NCBI GenBank assembly: GCA_009103225.1
Contig: RHPI01002090.1
Span: 879,168 to 943,167, forward strand
From: Chlorokybus atmophyticus
Lineage: Eukaryota > Streptophyta > Chlorokybophyceae > Chlorokybales > Chlorokybaceae
DNA length: 64,000 nt
Direction: 5' to 3'
Shown piece after piece: positions 14,180-26,026 of this stretch; the stretch's first letter is position 1, and the number at the start of each line of letters is the position of its first letter. The notes beneath the pieces are model-generated. The model saw nothing but the letters and a program-made list of their open reading frames with translations. It did no database searches and was not told the DNA's origin. The position numbers and the translations under genes are program-made.

Positions 14180-15130
14180 ATTGCAGCTGTTGCGACCACA
14201 CTTCTCTGTACCATAGAAAAGGCTCAAAAGGACAGCATGTAAATGGTTTGCGTGTAGCATTAGTAGGCGACATGTGGTTGCTGTGTCTGTAAACCAGCGC
14301 TTTTTGCGTAAGCACTTTTTTGCTGCAAGTGGACTTTGCAGCCGACTGGCTGTTCACCAATGCATGAATGTTGTACCCACAACATGTACCACAGTGTTTG
14401 CACAACTCGGCATACCTTCATCAGCAACAGTGGCTTTCGCAAGAGGTCGTATGAGAGGTTTGTATTGCAGTCTTACAAACGGGCCCCTTGGTAATAATTG
14501 AGGTCGCAGGCAGTTTGGTCTCTGCTGGCATCTTTACCTAGCCGCCAAGCTTGCATGTGTACTATGTTGGATTCATATTCATACGCAAAGCATGATGTAT
14601 GTGCTTTGTACGTGATTGCCAAAAACATGGTGGAAGAGTCATCTTCATGTAGGACAGTTGTTCGCAGACACAGGTGAGATGGGATCAAGACGTCCATGCC
14701 AAGCACTATGCATAGTAGCCGGCAGAGTTGTATTCGTGATGCCGCACGCAAGTGACATATGCCAACTTTTCTCAAAGCGCTAGCTTGGTGAGCAGATGTC
14801 CAAAAGTTTATCGGCAGTATTTGTGCTGAGATCGTCACACTCTTGACGTGAATCGTGAATCCTACGGATGGCCGTTGCTGCAAGGCAAGTTGCATCACCT
14901 TTGTAAAATATCTCGGAGCCAACCACGACTACCTCGCAATGCACAGCAGTGCATCACTGCGCCAGTCGAGGTCAGAGGCAGCCTGTCCTTTGGGATGGCA
15001 GACACACCAAAGGATCCAGCCATGTTGCAAACAAGCCCTTACTGCTCGCACTTGTTGACACAAGTGTTGTTCAAGATTATCATACATCACATGTACATGT
15101 GAGACAACCCGGCTAGCTGCAGTCAGTAGT
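14180..15130. other. Intergenic region
   Basis: About 950 bp between the convergent aspartic protease gene and the 284-aa coiled-coil gene. Open frames are short, overlapping and unlike any family I recognise. It probably contains the 3' UTRs of both genes; I see nothing else in it. Confidence 0.6.
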
Positions 15131-16375
15131 TTATTGCTCAATCATAGTAGAGGGGCGGGTCGATTCAGCAGCGAAGGCGCGCGCAGCCAGCATGGACGCG
15201 TCCACCCCGGCGCCATCCTCGGGTTCCTCCTCCAGCATCACAACCGTCTCTTCCCGCAGCAGCTGCTCCCACCGCGTGCGTGCCCCTTCATCTCGCAGCG
15301 CTGACTCGTTCATCACCCGCTGAATGGTTGCAACTGCCACAATTTTATTAGCAGCAATGGATCAACGCACACACCAACATTGCAACAAACACTCCACTCA
15401 CTGAGTGTATGGCTCTCCTTCAAGGCTGCACCGAGGGCAGTATCCCCGCCCGGGCAGTTGTTGACCAACGCATTGATGTCTAAACGGTCAACGTGTCGCT
15501 GCAGGTCCTGCACATGCGCGCGTCAAGGGGTTGGCAACGCATGTGGCAAGGGAAGGAGACAGTTTATACAGCTATGACACCACCACAAAACACGCTTACC
15601 GCATACTGCCGGTATCGCTCTTTGGCAGCGCGCGCTTCCGCCGTCACTGCCTCAACCCTTGAGCGCAACTCAGCATACCTGGTGCAACATGGGGAGTAAC
15701 CTCCAAACGCGTCAATATAACATTTGACGACAACAACAACAACAACAACAGTAGCAGTCCTGACGCTCACACCTCGAGCGCTTAGCTGCCGTGGCGGGAT
15801 TGTTGTGCGGCCACTCTGCAGGGAATTGCTCGACAGACAGCCTGCAAGCCAAACAGCAACGATGAGCCAACAACAACAGCCATCAACACATGGAAAACCA
15901 GTGAGGCACTGACTGTGCTGCCGGCGGCAATCGAGGAGAGGTTGTTGTAGTTGCTGTTGTTGTTGTCGCTTCTCCTCTTTCTCGGGCAGCTGCGTGCTCC
16001 TCATACAGATCCCTAAGATCCCTCAGCACCGCGCGCTGAGAGGTCCGCCCAAGAAACCGCTGCCTCTCCCTCGCCCCCACCTCATGCACTTCACGCAGAG
16101 ACAGTGAGTCACTGCACAATCGAGTGCGAGACACGCAACAGCATGTGAGACTCACAACATCCCGCACCTTGCTTGAGTGCGTGGAGTAGGTCCGCCCGCG
16201 ACAGTGTTCGTAGTATGCGTCGGCGGTCGTGGTCCGAACCGCAGCGGCGGAGAGCCTCCTCGGGGGTGAGCTCCTGAGATGCTACGCGCGCAGCACGAGA
16301 GACAAGGGACTCGTCCGAAGCCGCGAGCTGTTGGGCTGTGGCACCGCCAAGCAAAGAGTCTCTTGGCTCAGACAT
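15131..16375 (-). CDS. Unrecognised 284-aa coiled-coil protein
   Basis: I do not recognise this protein. Six exons join cleanly: 16168-16375, 15899-16088, 15773-15841, 15600-15678, 15402-15507, 15131-15333 (high to low), giving 284 aa. The N-terminal 70 residues are a charged helical segment (TPEEALRRCG, RRRILRTLSRADLLHALKQ). Next come an Arg/Glu-rich helix (RDLRDLYEEHAAARERGEA), a Thr/Pro linker, and a heptad-like helix (YAELRSRVEAVTAEARAAKE). The C-terminal part is LDINALVNNCPGGDTALG and a helix ending in an acidic tail. No membrane segment or signal peptide. The exon-2 donor (ctg|gttttc) was chosen because it alone restores frame. It is divergent from ATXR5/6. A structural or adaptor role is likely, but that is only inference. 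Confidence 0.6.
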
Positions 16376-16897
16376 TCACCTTCCTCGCGCATGCAGCAGC
16401 ACTGTGTGCGCAAAGTCAGCAGCGCAGCATGAGCACCAGGGGGGCGGCTGCTCTACAGTAGTTCAAATTAGACGAATACAAACGGCTGTAGTGTTGTTGT
16501 TGTTGTTGTGGTGGTGGTTGGCAGCAGCATGCAACAGAAGCGCGACTTTGTGTGATGTTACCATGGGCAGTGCAGGCGAGGCAAGCGTAGGCCAACATGC
16601 ATTGCTCCGCTGCTCATCTCCGCTCGCAAGCAACGTTGCTTGCATGCAGACGCAAAGCACGCAGATGACAAAGGTATGCAGTCAGCTGACGCGGAGGACA
16701 GCAGCGCATACCGTCAACAACACTCTCGGCATGCAACACAACATGGGCTCCACCAGCCAACATGATGTGTCACGCAGCACAGCACCGTCGCTGCTGCAGC
16801 CCGCTGTGCACGCCCACCAGCGGCAACTCCCCACCTCGGCTGACCCTACTCGCCACAAACCGACCGCCCCCGGTAAGCCCGACCCCCACTCGCCGTC

Positions 16898-16931
<34 letters not shown>

Positions 16932-17145
16932 CGCCCGAGCACACAGGCGGCTAGTCGCCAGGCCTGGATCCGGTTCCTCGCAGACGAGACGAGAGAGTGG
17001 CGAGAGAGAAATGGCGCGCGCGGGAAAATGCAAGACAAGCACAGTGGGATGTGAGAGGGCGTTGGTGCTGTGGCGGCGGCGGCGGCGGCGGTGGCGTAGG
17101 AGGAGCAGGAGGAGGAGGAGGCGGAGCCGGAGACGCCATTCGGAT
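16376..17145. promoter_or_regulatory. Divergent intergenic region with GCC/GGC repeats
   Basis: 770 bp between the coiled-coil gene and ATXR5/6. It contains a CAACAA/GTTGTT run near 16493-16510, a GCC trinucleotide run near 16900-16925 and a GGC/GGA run near 17070-17130, which explain the long proline-, alanine- or arginine-rich open frames seen on both strands. I regard those frames as composition artefacts. The promoters of both genes must lie here. Confidence 0.55.
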
Positions 17146-18976
17146 ATGGCGGCGGTTGTGGTGGCGTCGCCGGCTGGGGCGGTCAAGCGGGTGCAGGCAG
17201 TCAAGCGCAAGCCGCAGGTGGGGAGGGTTGCCGGGGACGGGATCCGTCAACGGATCTTGCAAATGGCAATGCAATGCATCTGCCAAGTACACTGCCCCCG
17301 ATGTTTGCCATGACATGGGCAGCTCAGCTCGCATGGATGCCGACGCATGTGTCACGCAATAGGGACAGTGCATGCTCTCTTCTTGCGTTGTGTCGTGCTT
17401 TACAAATGCGCGTTGTACACAACATGCACCACCTTGCAACATCAGTTGGCACAGAGGCCGCACGCACATCTCAATGCACGTCGCAACGATCGCAACCATG
17501 CCGTGCCAGCCATGTACAGTACCACCAGTTTACAGCGCCACCACCACCACCACCACTTCAACATCAATAATACATAACGACGTATGTTTATGTGTGCTGT
17601 GTGCAGGCGTACTACGATGAGCTTGTGTGCGGTCGGTGCCAGCGCGGTGACGACGAGGAGTGGATGCTCGTCTGCGATGGCTGCGACGCCGGCCGCCACA
17701 CCTTCTGCCTCACCCCTCTGCTCCCCCGCGTGCCCTCCGGCCCCTGGCTCTGCCCCTCATGCTGCTCACCCTCATCCAACCCACCCTCCTCCTCCTCCTC
17801 CTCCTCATTATCATCAACATCATCTCATTATCCAACTCCACCTCCTCCGCTCAAGCAAAGCCACATATACGACTTCTTTCGGATCACACGCCCACGTCAC
17901 AAGGTAGACCACTGTGGCTGCAGCGACGATGTTGGTGATGCGCGAGGCGTGTCCACATCAACACAGGACGACGACGAGAAGATCGACACGTGTGGGAGGA
18001 AGTTGGGGATGAGGAAGAGGAGGAGGAGGTCCTCGCTGTTGACGGTGATGAAGAAGAGGCGTGCGCTGGTGTTGCACAGGCCGACGGCGGATGATGGTAG
18101 AAGGCTTGCGCAGATGGCGTCGCTGGCGAGGGCGCTGCAGGCCGTGGGCGCGCGCTACATCCACGACGACATATACTGTGATGACGGCCTCGACGGCACT
18201 GCCAACCTTGCATCGCGCGCGGACAACAGGCCTGAACGAGAGATTGGAGGCATGCAGGTGGGAATGTGTGTCGCATATTGGTGATGCTGGTGGTGGTGGT
18301 GGTGGCGTGTGTATGTTGGTGTCTTTGGCTGAAATGTCTTTGTGGGTTTTGGGCACGCTTTACAGGTGATGAGCAGAGATGATGCGCACACGTTTGAGAG
18401 GTTCAGGGAGCTGCACAGAGAAGGAAAGATGACACCACTGATAGTCACGCACGATGCTCGCGAAGGGTAAGAGCGCGCATGCTGTTGGGCTACACCTACG
18501 CGCACTTAGCAGATCAATCACTCCTTCAAAAAGTCATCAAGCCGAGTACTGGTGTCTCATATGAACCGACTAACATTGCCTGATTTGTGCTTGCGCTTGG
18601 CAGGTATGTTGTACAGGCGGACGCGCACATAGCGGACATGACGATAGTGGCGCAGTACGTTGGTGAGGTGGACGTGCTCAAGCGGCGCAAGTACGACGAG
18701 GGCGACAGCATGATGGACCTATTGAGGACGGGCAGCGAGTCCACGAGCCTGGTGGTGTGCGCCAACAGGCACTGCGGCGTGGCGCGCTTCATCAGCGGCA
18801 TCAACAACACTTGCAGGGACGCCCGCAGGAAGATCAACCTGCGCAGCGCCAGGTTCAATGTCGGGGGAAGGGCGATCGTGCTGCTGATTGCCATCAGGGA
18901 CATCGCGCAGGGCGAACGGCTGTATTATGATTACAATGCACTCGTGTCGGAGTACCCAACACAGCACTTTGTATGA
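17146..18976 (+). CDS. ATXR5/6-type PHD-SET histone H3K27 monomethyltransferase
   Basis: Predicted replication-linked methyltransferase that monomethylates histone H3 lysine 27 in the nucleus. Four exons: 17146-17217, 17607-18257, 18366-18466, 18604-18976; 398 aa. A PHD finger at about residues 28-75 starts with CGRCQRGDDEEWMLVCDGCD. A PIP box, QSHIYDFF (108-115), would bind PCNA, as in plant ATXR5/6. The SET domain occupies the C-terminus: the VAQYVGEVDVL strand, GINNTCRDARRK, RDIAQGERLYYDYN and a terminal EYPTQHFV, which is the family ending. The serine-rich linker after the PHD finger and the basic stretch RKRRRRSS (a likely nuclear signal) are variable. There is no pre-SET or post-SET cysteine cluster, as expected for this family. 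Confidence 0.93.
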
Positions 18977-20105
18977 TAGGCACTGCACAGTAGCAGCATT
19001 GATTATTATCATTGATGCACCTATAGACAGCAGAGCGCATTTCCTGACGTGTGACGTTCTTATACTTGTAGTAAAAATATACCTGCCTTGCACCACAGCA
19101 TGTATTACGTGCAGTGTATCTGCGACTTTGTCACGCCGCACATGGTATTGCACGACTTCACAATGTTTGTGCGGGAAGCAGTGTCTGAAGCATGGATTCG
19201 GCACTGCCAAAATGGTTGTGTTGTTGTTGAATTACAGACTTGCGCCAGACATGTTCGTGCACATGTACTCTGTCGTATTGCTCATTTACATAGGCAAGAC
19301 TGAGTGACTGACTGACTAACACGCTCAGTCAACTAATGCCGCTGACAACACAGGTGGTGTGTGTGCTGTGCGGGTGGAGGAGGTGGGAATGCTTATGTAC
19401 ATGTTAAACATACAGAAGTGGTCTCACTTCTGCTCATACCTTGTTGTTATGCTCTTGCACTTGTGCCCACTGGAACAGGCAGTGTGATACGTACCTATGG
19501 GAGCACCTCACAGGCTTTGAATTAAGACATCGCACACGTAATGCCCAGTACTTGTACACTACAACCTTCTGATGTCACAATACGCTGGGAACAAAGCACC
19601 TTTCTCCCAGTGCACTGGCAGAGGAGCTGGTGAAGTGCAAACCGGACTTTGATTGTGGCCCTAAGTCGTTGCAATAGAGCAATGTTGCTGCGCCAGCATG
19701 GCGTGCATCCACTGCGCCAGCCGGATGCCCTGGGCCTTACTTAAGAATCCCAATCGGACAGCCAAGCTACCTACAGACTGAGCGATGCATCTTTGCAGAA
19801 ACCATCATCTGCTATGCACGTCCACCTCAACTTTTCTTGGGCTAGAGACACTGCTTCACGCACAAGCCAGGCTCCAGCAGGGTGTCTCAAACCGTCCACC
19901 AACTGGAAAATCGATACACCTGCATGCACCAAAGTCGTCAGTTTATGTCGCCAACAAACACAAGCCAAGCTCCACGCAACGCAACAAGCCATTGAAGTGC
20001 TGCAGACGAAGTGCTTACTTGAGTGCTGCTTTGGAGCAGCATGCATGCCTCCCAGCATAGGCGACAATCTCTGCCAGCGCTGCTGCTTGCAAGGACAAAC
20101 GGGAA
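18977..20105. other. Intergenic region between ATXR5/6 and ESF1 (convergent)
   Basis: About 1.1 kb without a supportable gene. It includes a short GACT tetranucleotide run near 19302-19318. The parts next to each gene are presumably 3' UTR. Nothing else stands out. Confidence 0.6.
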
Positions 20106-22867
20106 CTACTGCTTCTTCACCTTGCGCTTCAGCGACTTCACCAACTCACTCAACTCAGTCTTCTGCGTACGAGTTGAAGGCTGCACTGCCTCCGTGCTGC
20201 GGGGCTGCACGGGCAGAGTAGGCTCCTCTGTTGGCGCGGCACGCTTCTTTTTTTCATGCAGGATCGCTAACTGGCCGCGCGTCTTAGTGAACTGCGGGTT
20301 GGTCGGATCCAGCGAGAAATGATGAGAAGAGAATAGGGAGGCAAAGCGAGGATCAGCAACGTCAACGTTGAAGTCATCTTTGGCAGCCTCATCGTCGGCA
20401 CGCTTTCCGTTTGCGTCTTTCTTCTTGCGCTGCTTGTCCCTCTTCAGGTTGTACCCCTTCACTCCGTCACCGCCAGCAGCCTCATCCAGCATGAGGAGTT
20501 CCAGCTCTGCGCGCTGCTTGGCAGCTGCCTCCTTCTCCTCCCGCGCAACCCCCTTCTTCTTTCTCTTTGGCTCTGTGGGCTTCTTTGCTCGAGGGGCCTC
20601 CTCATCCTCAACATCTGCAGTGTCAACAGAGGTGAAGAAGGGGTCGTCAAATGGATCGCCTCCAGTTGCCTCGGCAGCTGGCGCATCAGCGTCCTCATCC
20701 GAGACGTCATCTACAGCCTGGCCCTGCTTTCTCAGCTTCTTCTTTTCTTTCCGTTTCCGCAAGTACGCATCCCACACAGTCTCTGTGGCCTGCCGCTCTT
20801 TCTCCTGCTGCTTCTTAGCGACTCGTTCTGCCAGCTCGTCCAGCCCTGTGTTAAAAGTAATTTCCACATCCTCTTTTTCATCTGCGCTGTCGCCATCATC
20901 GGCGTTGTCGCCCTTCAACAGCAAGGCTCGGTACTTCTCCGCTAGACCACTGTTGCCTGTGGAAGGCTCTGCAGCCTCCGGATCTTCAGGAGCCTCATCA
21001 TCGCTGCTGGAAGCAAGATAGGCATTCACGTCCATGTCGTTCAACTGCGGACAACCAATACATGAGGACCGTTTCATCTGACAATCTGCTATTCAGAACC
21101 TGGAGGCTTGCATTGACTAAGCAACTTGCAGAGCCTGAATACCTGTTCTTCTGTCAGCTTGCGCCGAAAGACTTGCGAGCGCTGCGCGTCATCCTGATCC
21201 CAGGTGAGCTTTACTTTGTTGTGCTGGAGGGCGCGTGTAAAAAACTGAGGCGCTTGGTAGTTGGCAGGCAGCTCAGTTGCTGTATCGCGGGGTGTCCGCT
21301 CGAACGCCAAGTCCTCGGGCACGTAGCGCAGGTCTAGCACATTGGATGACCGTTCGAACTCTCGGCCATCGCACTCCCTGTACAACGTGCTCCCAGTCTC
21401 TACTGAATCGCACTCCACAACAGCAAAGTAGTACCGCATTTTCTGCTTCTCATATGCTCGCAACCGCTCATTGTCCAACCCATCGTCTTCAGTGTTTTTT
21501 CCAGGCACAGCTTGATCGTCGTCATGATCGCCATCATCATTGTCATCATCATCATCATCATCATCGTCACTGGAGGTCTGTTCTTCGCCATCAAAGACAG
21601 CTTGAGGTCCATGTAACTCTTCCTCTTTCATCCGCTGTGCCCCAAACTCAGACGGGTACACTGTCACGGACTGTATATGGCCGCCTTTTGGCACAAATGA
21701 TCTAAGCACTGCAAAGATGTCGACGGCCTGTGTAACAAATGCCACACTGAGGTGACATAACTAACTGGCGACATCAGCAACCTCCCATGCCCATGCCAAA
21801 GCGGTGACAACGTACCCGAATGTGATCCCAGTCAAGGTTGACAACAGCCAGGCGATGAGTAGCATCAATCTCAGGAATGCTGCCAGGTTCTTCAGACTGC
21901 ACAAAAGCGTGTCATGGCTGTAAATGGACGGTGGTCTCATCAGGCGATCCCATAGTTCATCTTGCAAGGCTGCTTTAAACAAAACCAGTAGCGTGCAACG
22001 CAGTGACAGCACGCTGGCAACCAAACAACGTAATGCGAGCGGTAGTATCAGCCTTGATGTACAACTTGTTTTAAACGTACATGACAAGGTAATGGACGAC
22101 TTGTTCATCTTGCAGCGTTTCCCTGTGCGCTCAAGTGCATGCCTAACATAATTGCATGCATGCGTGACATGAAGCCATGCATGCCTGCAGAATTGCATGA
22201 GTATATATATGGTTGACTGACATGTATGCATGCATGCATACATGTCAATCAACCTGGGGTGCATTTTCTCACATGAATTACCAATGTGCACAACTCGCTT
22301 GCATCCCAGTAGCAAGCTCACCTCCCCAGGCGTAGCTGCCTCAGCTACATCCTCGTCCTCCTCTTCTGACGACGACGACTCTGCATTCCACTCAGCACCG
22401 AGCTTAGCCCAGCGCTGCTGCAGCATGTCCTCATTCGGAGCGTCGACAGCACGCCTCGCCTTGTTTTTGATTGCAGGCCTTACGCTCTCATCAGGAGAAG
22501 CGATATCCTCGTCCTTGGCCGCAATGTCTTTCTTCTCATCCTCCTCCTCGTCCTCCTCCCTGATCTTATAGTACCGTCGCAGGTTTTCCCCTTTGCTTGC
22601 GGCAGCTTGCTTCCGACCTCGCTTGTCCACAGCAAACTTGGGCTGGAATTTGGAATCCTTGAACATGCCGGCGAAGCGCTCATCCACCTGCAGCTTGCTC
22701 CTGTTCTTGGGAAACCGCTGGAAGCGGGGGTCCGTGTGCACCCGCTTAAACCGCTCGTCCTGCACGAGCTCAGCACTCCTTGCTCCCCCCCCTCCGTCGC
22801 CATCCTCCCTGTCCCTCTTTCTCCTCCGACCAACAACCCTCCCCCCGGCCTCCGCACCCTCCGTCAT
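20106..22867 (-). CDS. ESF1 homolog, nucleolar pre-rRNA processing protein
   Basis: Nucleolar factor for 18S rRNA maturation (yeast Esf1; animal ABTAP). Four exons, high to low: 22322-22867, 21816-21896, 21143-21727, 20106-21044; 716 aa. The N-terminus has the ESF1 signature of short repeats DERFKRVHTDPRFQRFPKN and VDERFAGMFKDSKF. After an acidic stretch comes the RNA-recognition-like fold: HRLAVVNLDWDHIRAVDIF at about 194-215, an acidic insertion, then KMRYYFAVVECDS. The C-terminal half is acidic and lysine-rich, with the conserved DPRFASLFSSHHFSLDP before a basic tail. Alternating acidic and basic blocks are normal for the family. The start CATG overlaps the start of a small plus-strand ORF (see 22866-23111). 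Divergent from CELF, 947 bp apart. Confidence 0.9.
22211..22254. repeat. 44-bp imperfect palindrome in ESF1 intron 1
   Basis: The sequence from ggttgactgacatgtatgca to its reverse complement is symmetric about 22232/22233, with one mismatch per arm and no loop. It lies in the first intron of ESF1 in a region also rich in GCATGC words. Confidence 0.85.
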
Positions 22868-23814
22868 GCCGCCACCTTTCCCTCCTCCTCCTCCTCCTCC
22901 TCCTCCTCCACCGCCGCCGCCGCACAGTCACCAAGCTTGCCGCGGCATACAATGCTTCGCATGCAAGCTGACGGCGCAGCGCGGTACGGGAGACTTTTGT
23001 CCAATGTGCCGTGCCTATCGTCCTGCCTGTGCTGCCTGTGTGTCAGACCAATCTTCCCGCCGTCGCGCTTTCCAGCTGGAGGGACCGCGGGCTGGACCCG
23101 GTGCATCGTGACCGTCGGGCATCAAGGCACAAATGCTGCAGCCGTCGATGATGTGTGGTGTCCGATCAGCATGCCATGCCACGGCACCCCCTTGTTGAAA
23201 TTGGTCTCGACCTGCTCGACTTGATTGATGTGGTACGTGAACTAATCAGTCCATGCACTTTGATCTAGGTGATTCACCCGCCCCACAGTGCCTCAATTAG
23301 GTTGATTCTGAACAAGTCTCAGTTTTGCGCGAACTTCTATTGTTGCCGAACATGTTCGCTCCAACAGCAGCACAATAACTTCAGTTAGAGTCGCAGAGTT
23401 GTTAGCGAATCAAGACATTTGAGACTGCAATAGTCCGGGGGACAGCCCTGCCGGCAATGCGGTTCTCTCCTCTCGCGCATGTGTGTGTGTGCAGCGCAGG
23501 GTGGCATTAGGGTGGGTGGTAGGTAGGCGTAGGTGCTGGCAGCAGCAGCCTCTGTGGGTACAGTGTGTATGTGTGTGAGTGCGAGCACTGCGGCGGTAAC
23601 AACTGCTTGAAGCCGAGACTGTGTGTGCCTTGGGGCTGGTGTTATGCTGCTTGGCTTGATTGCTGTTGTGGGATGCGGCCTGGGGGCGGCTGTGGTTGTT
23701 GTTGAAAAGGTTGCAGCCGAGATTCTGCTTGTTGCTGGGTGGCTGGTGTGCTAGGCTGGTTTTGTGGGCCGAGGAGTGCATGGTACACACCTTGTGGAGT
23801 CGGCATTGCTGAAG
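22868..23814. promoter_or_regulatory. Divergent intergenic region between ESF1 and CELF
   Basis: Contains a CCT/CTC trinucleotide run (about 22876-22910) followed by CCG triplets, GT-rich low-complexity sequence (23475-23600) and TGT-rich sequence near 23690-23710. Both promoters lie here. One small cysteine-rich plus-strand frame (22866-23111) is discussed under findings; otherwise no gene is visible. Confidence 0.55.
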
Positions 23815-26026
23815 ATGGCTGCAGCGGCTGTAGCTTCCGCAGGAGGCGACGATGGCCAGGGCACCAAGCCTCAGGCGTCGGAAGCGCAGCCGCAGCCACA
23901 GCCCGTACTGCCTCAGTATTCCTCTCCACCTGCTTCCTCTGCGACGCCCGAGCGGGTGGACAAGGGCCCTGACGCTGTCAAGCTCTTTGTCGGACAGCTG
24001 CCCAAAACGATGGTGGAGCGCCAGATCTTCGAGCTGTTCCAGCAGTGCGGCCAGATCGCTGACCTCAGCATCATCCGAGATCGCGCCACAGGCGTGTCGA
24101 GGGGTAGGTCTAAGCTCTGTGCCATTCAGTGTTTAGCTCTCAATAACCTGAAGTTGTCTGTCTTGAGTGTAGTGCATTGCGTGCCGTTCTAGCTGGCACT
24201 GGTTGCATGTCGAAGGAGATGTAAGTCAGTGCGCTTGTGCAGTGGACGCACAATTGGCTACGTTGAGAGATTGACATCTTAATCGCAGGGTGTTGCTTCC
24301 TGACATTCACGACCAAAGCGGCTGCAGATCAAGCCATTGCGCTGTTTCACAACAAACACAAAGTTCTGCCGGTACAACGTCTGTTTGCAGTATCTGTTAC
24401 CATGTGCATGCCGCCGTACGCACGTTGGGTCTGCTCAGGTAGCATTCTCACTGCATGCAGATGAGCCAAGCAATGCAAGTGAAGTATGCTGATGGCGAGC
24501 TGGAGAAGTTAGAGCACAAGATTTTTGTGGGCATGCTTCCCAAAACAGCAACCGAAGACCAGATCATGGAGTTGTTTCGACCGTTTGGGAGAGTACTTGA
24601 ACTGTCTGTATTGAAAGGTCCCCAGAATGTCAGCAGAGGTACCATCACAGCGCTCAACTGTCAACTGCATGCATTGGCTTTGACTCATGGATGCAAGGTT
24701 CAATGCAGGTTGTGCTTTTGTAAAATACGAGACCAAAGAGCAAGCACAGAGTGCCATCTCAAACATGAATGGATGCAGGCGCATTGAGGTGCTAGTTACA
24801 CACTGTGTCATACTGCCTGTGCCGCATGCACTCAGCACAGTGCTAATAACCGGTTGCACATAGGGCGCTACTTCTGCCATTGTTGTAAAATGGGCTGACA
24901 CACCACGAGAAAAAGAGCAGCGGCGCATGCAGAAGGCGACAGAAGCAGCTGCGGCTGTTGTGCACCCGGGGCCAGGGTTTGGACAGCTTAACATGGGTTT
25001 TCCGGGCTACCCTTACCCGGCGCAGTCGTTTCCTCCGTTTCCCTTTCCCCAGGTGTGCACTCCATTCTTGTTTGCATGTGCGAGTTACCTGTAAGCATGC
25101 CAAATGACGGTTGATGCTTGATGCTGGCGTGTTGGCACATTTAACTGAATCGTGTTGTTCTTTTTCTCATGTCAATGGCGTTTTCCTAGGTACCGCCAAA
25201 CTCTATCAGGCGGATGGCATGCACTGAATTGTTTGAGTCTTGTTCGTTTGCAAGCGCATGTTCTCAAGTCTGTTGTTTGTATTTGCCTCATTTGTTAAAC
25301 AGGACTTTCAGATGATGGTGCCTCAGCAACTGCCATCGGGAGCTTTTACCATGGTACCAGCATCGATCCCTGGTGTGTCAAGTATGCCTGGCATGGCGCA
25401 GATGTCTGCACTAAGCTCGCAGCCAGGAGGCATGGTATCACCAGGACACGGGATGCTTTCACCTGCACATGGCATGCTGTCACCTGGACATGCGCCAAAT
25501 TCCCCTTACAACCCGTATGGCACTTACCCTGGCATGTCCCCATCTGCCCCAGCTGCAGTTAGAGTCCCTCAACTTGAAGGTCTGTGCGCATTGTATGCTC
25601 ATGTCATGCAAACCTGCTTCCCACATGCTTCCTGTAGTGAAGCGTGACTGCATTCAACAGGACCGCCTGGCTGCAACCTGTTCGTGTACCACTTGCCCGC
25701 TGAGTTTCAAGATCGGGACCTGACCGTGACATTCTCACCGTTTGGGAATGTCATCAGTGCCAAGGTGTACATTGACAAAGTTACCGGATTGAGCAAGTGC
25801 TTCGGTGAGTGCCCTACACTGTCAGCTTGCTGAGCTCGCAACCCATACTGCGGTGTATGTGCTGCGCTTACCAGGGTTGCCTTGCCCTGCAGGGTTTGTC
25901 AGCTTTGACTCGCCGGCATCAGCACAGGCTGCTATTCAAACAATGAATGGGTTCACGTTGGGGGGCAAACGCTTGAAAGTTCAGTTGAAGCGCGGCGGTA
26001 ACGCTGATCAAACAAGACCGTACTGA
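23815..26026 (+). CDS. CELF/Bruno-like RNA-binding protein with three RRMs
   Basis: RNA-binding protein of the CELF (CUGBP/Bruno-like) family, which controls splicing, translation and mRNA decay through GU-rich elements. Eight exons: 23815-24103, 24289-24371, 24461-24638, 24709-24788, 24864-25052, 25303-25579, 25661-25804, 25893-26026; 457 aa. RRM1 has [11 protein letters not shown] and CCFLTF; RRM2 has [16 protein letters not shown] and [12 protein letters not shown]; a divergent linker is Gly/Pro/Met-rich; C-terminal RRM3 is [16 protein letters not shown] then [16 protein letters not shown], ending [16 protein letters not shown], the hallmark CELF C-terminus. The first 50 residues are Ala/Gln/Pro-rich. 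The linker carries short repeats of [15 protein letters not shown] possible micro-exon near 25190-25215 was not included because the frame closes without it. Confidence 0.93.

Noticed and set aside
16338-17313. Long plus-strand frames upstream of ATXR5/6 (238 and 183 aa)
   Set aside because: They follow GCC/GGC triplet runs, have proline/alanine/arginine composition that depends on frame, and overlap one another; the real start exon of ATXR5/6 begins at 17146.
20368-21021. 217-aa plus-strand frame rich in Ser and Phe
   Set aside because: It is the antisense shadow of the acidic/lysine-rich ESF1 last exon.
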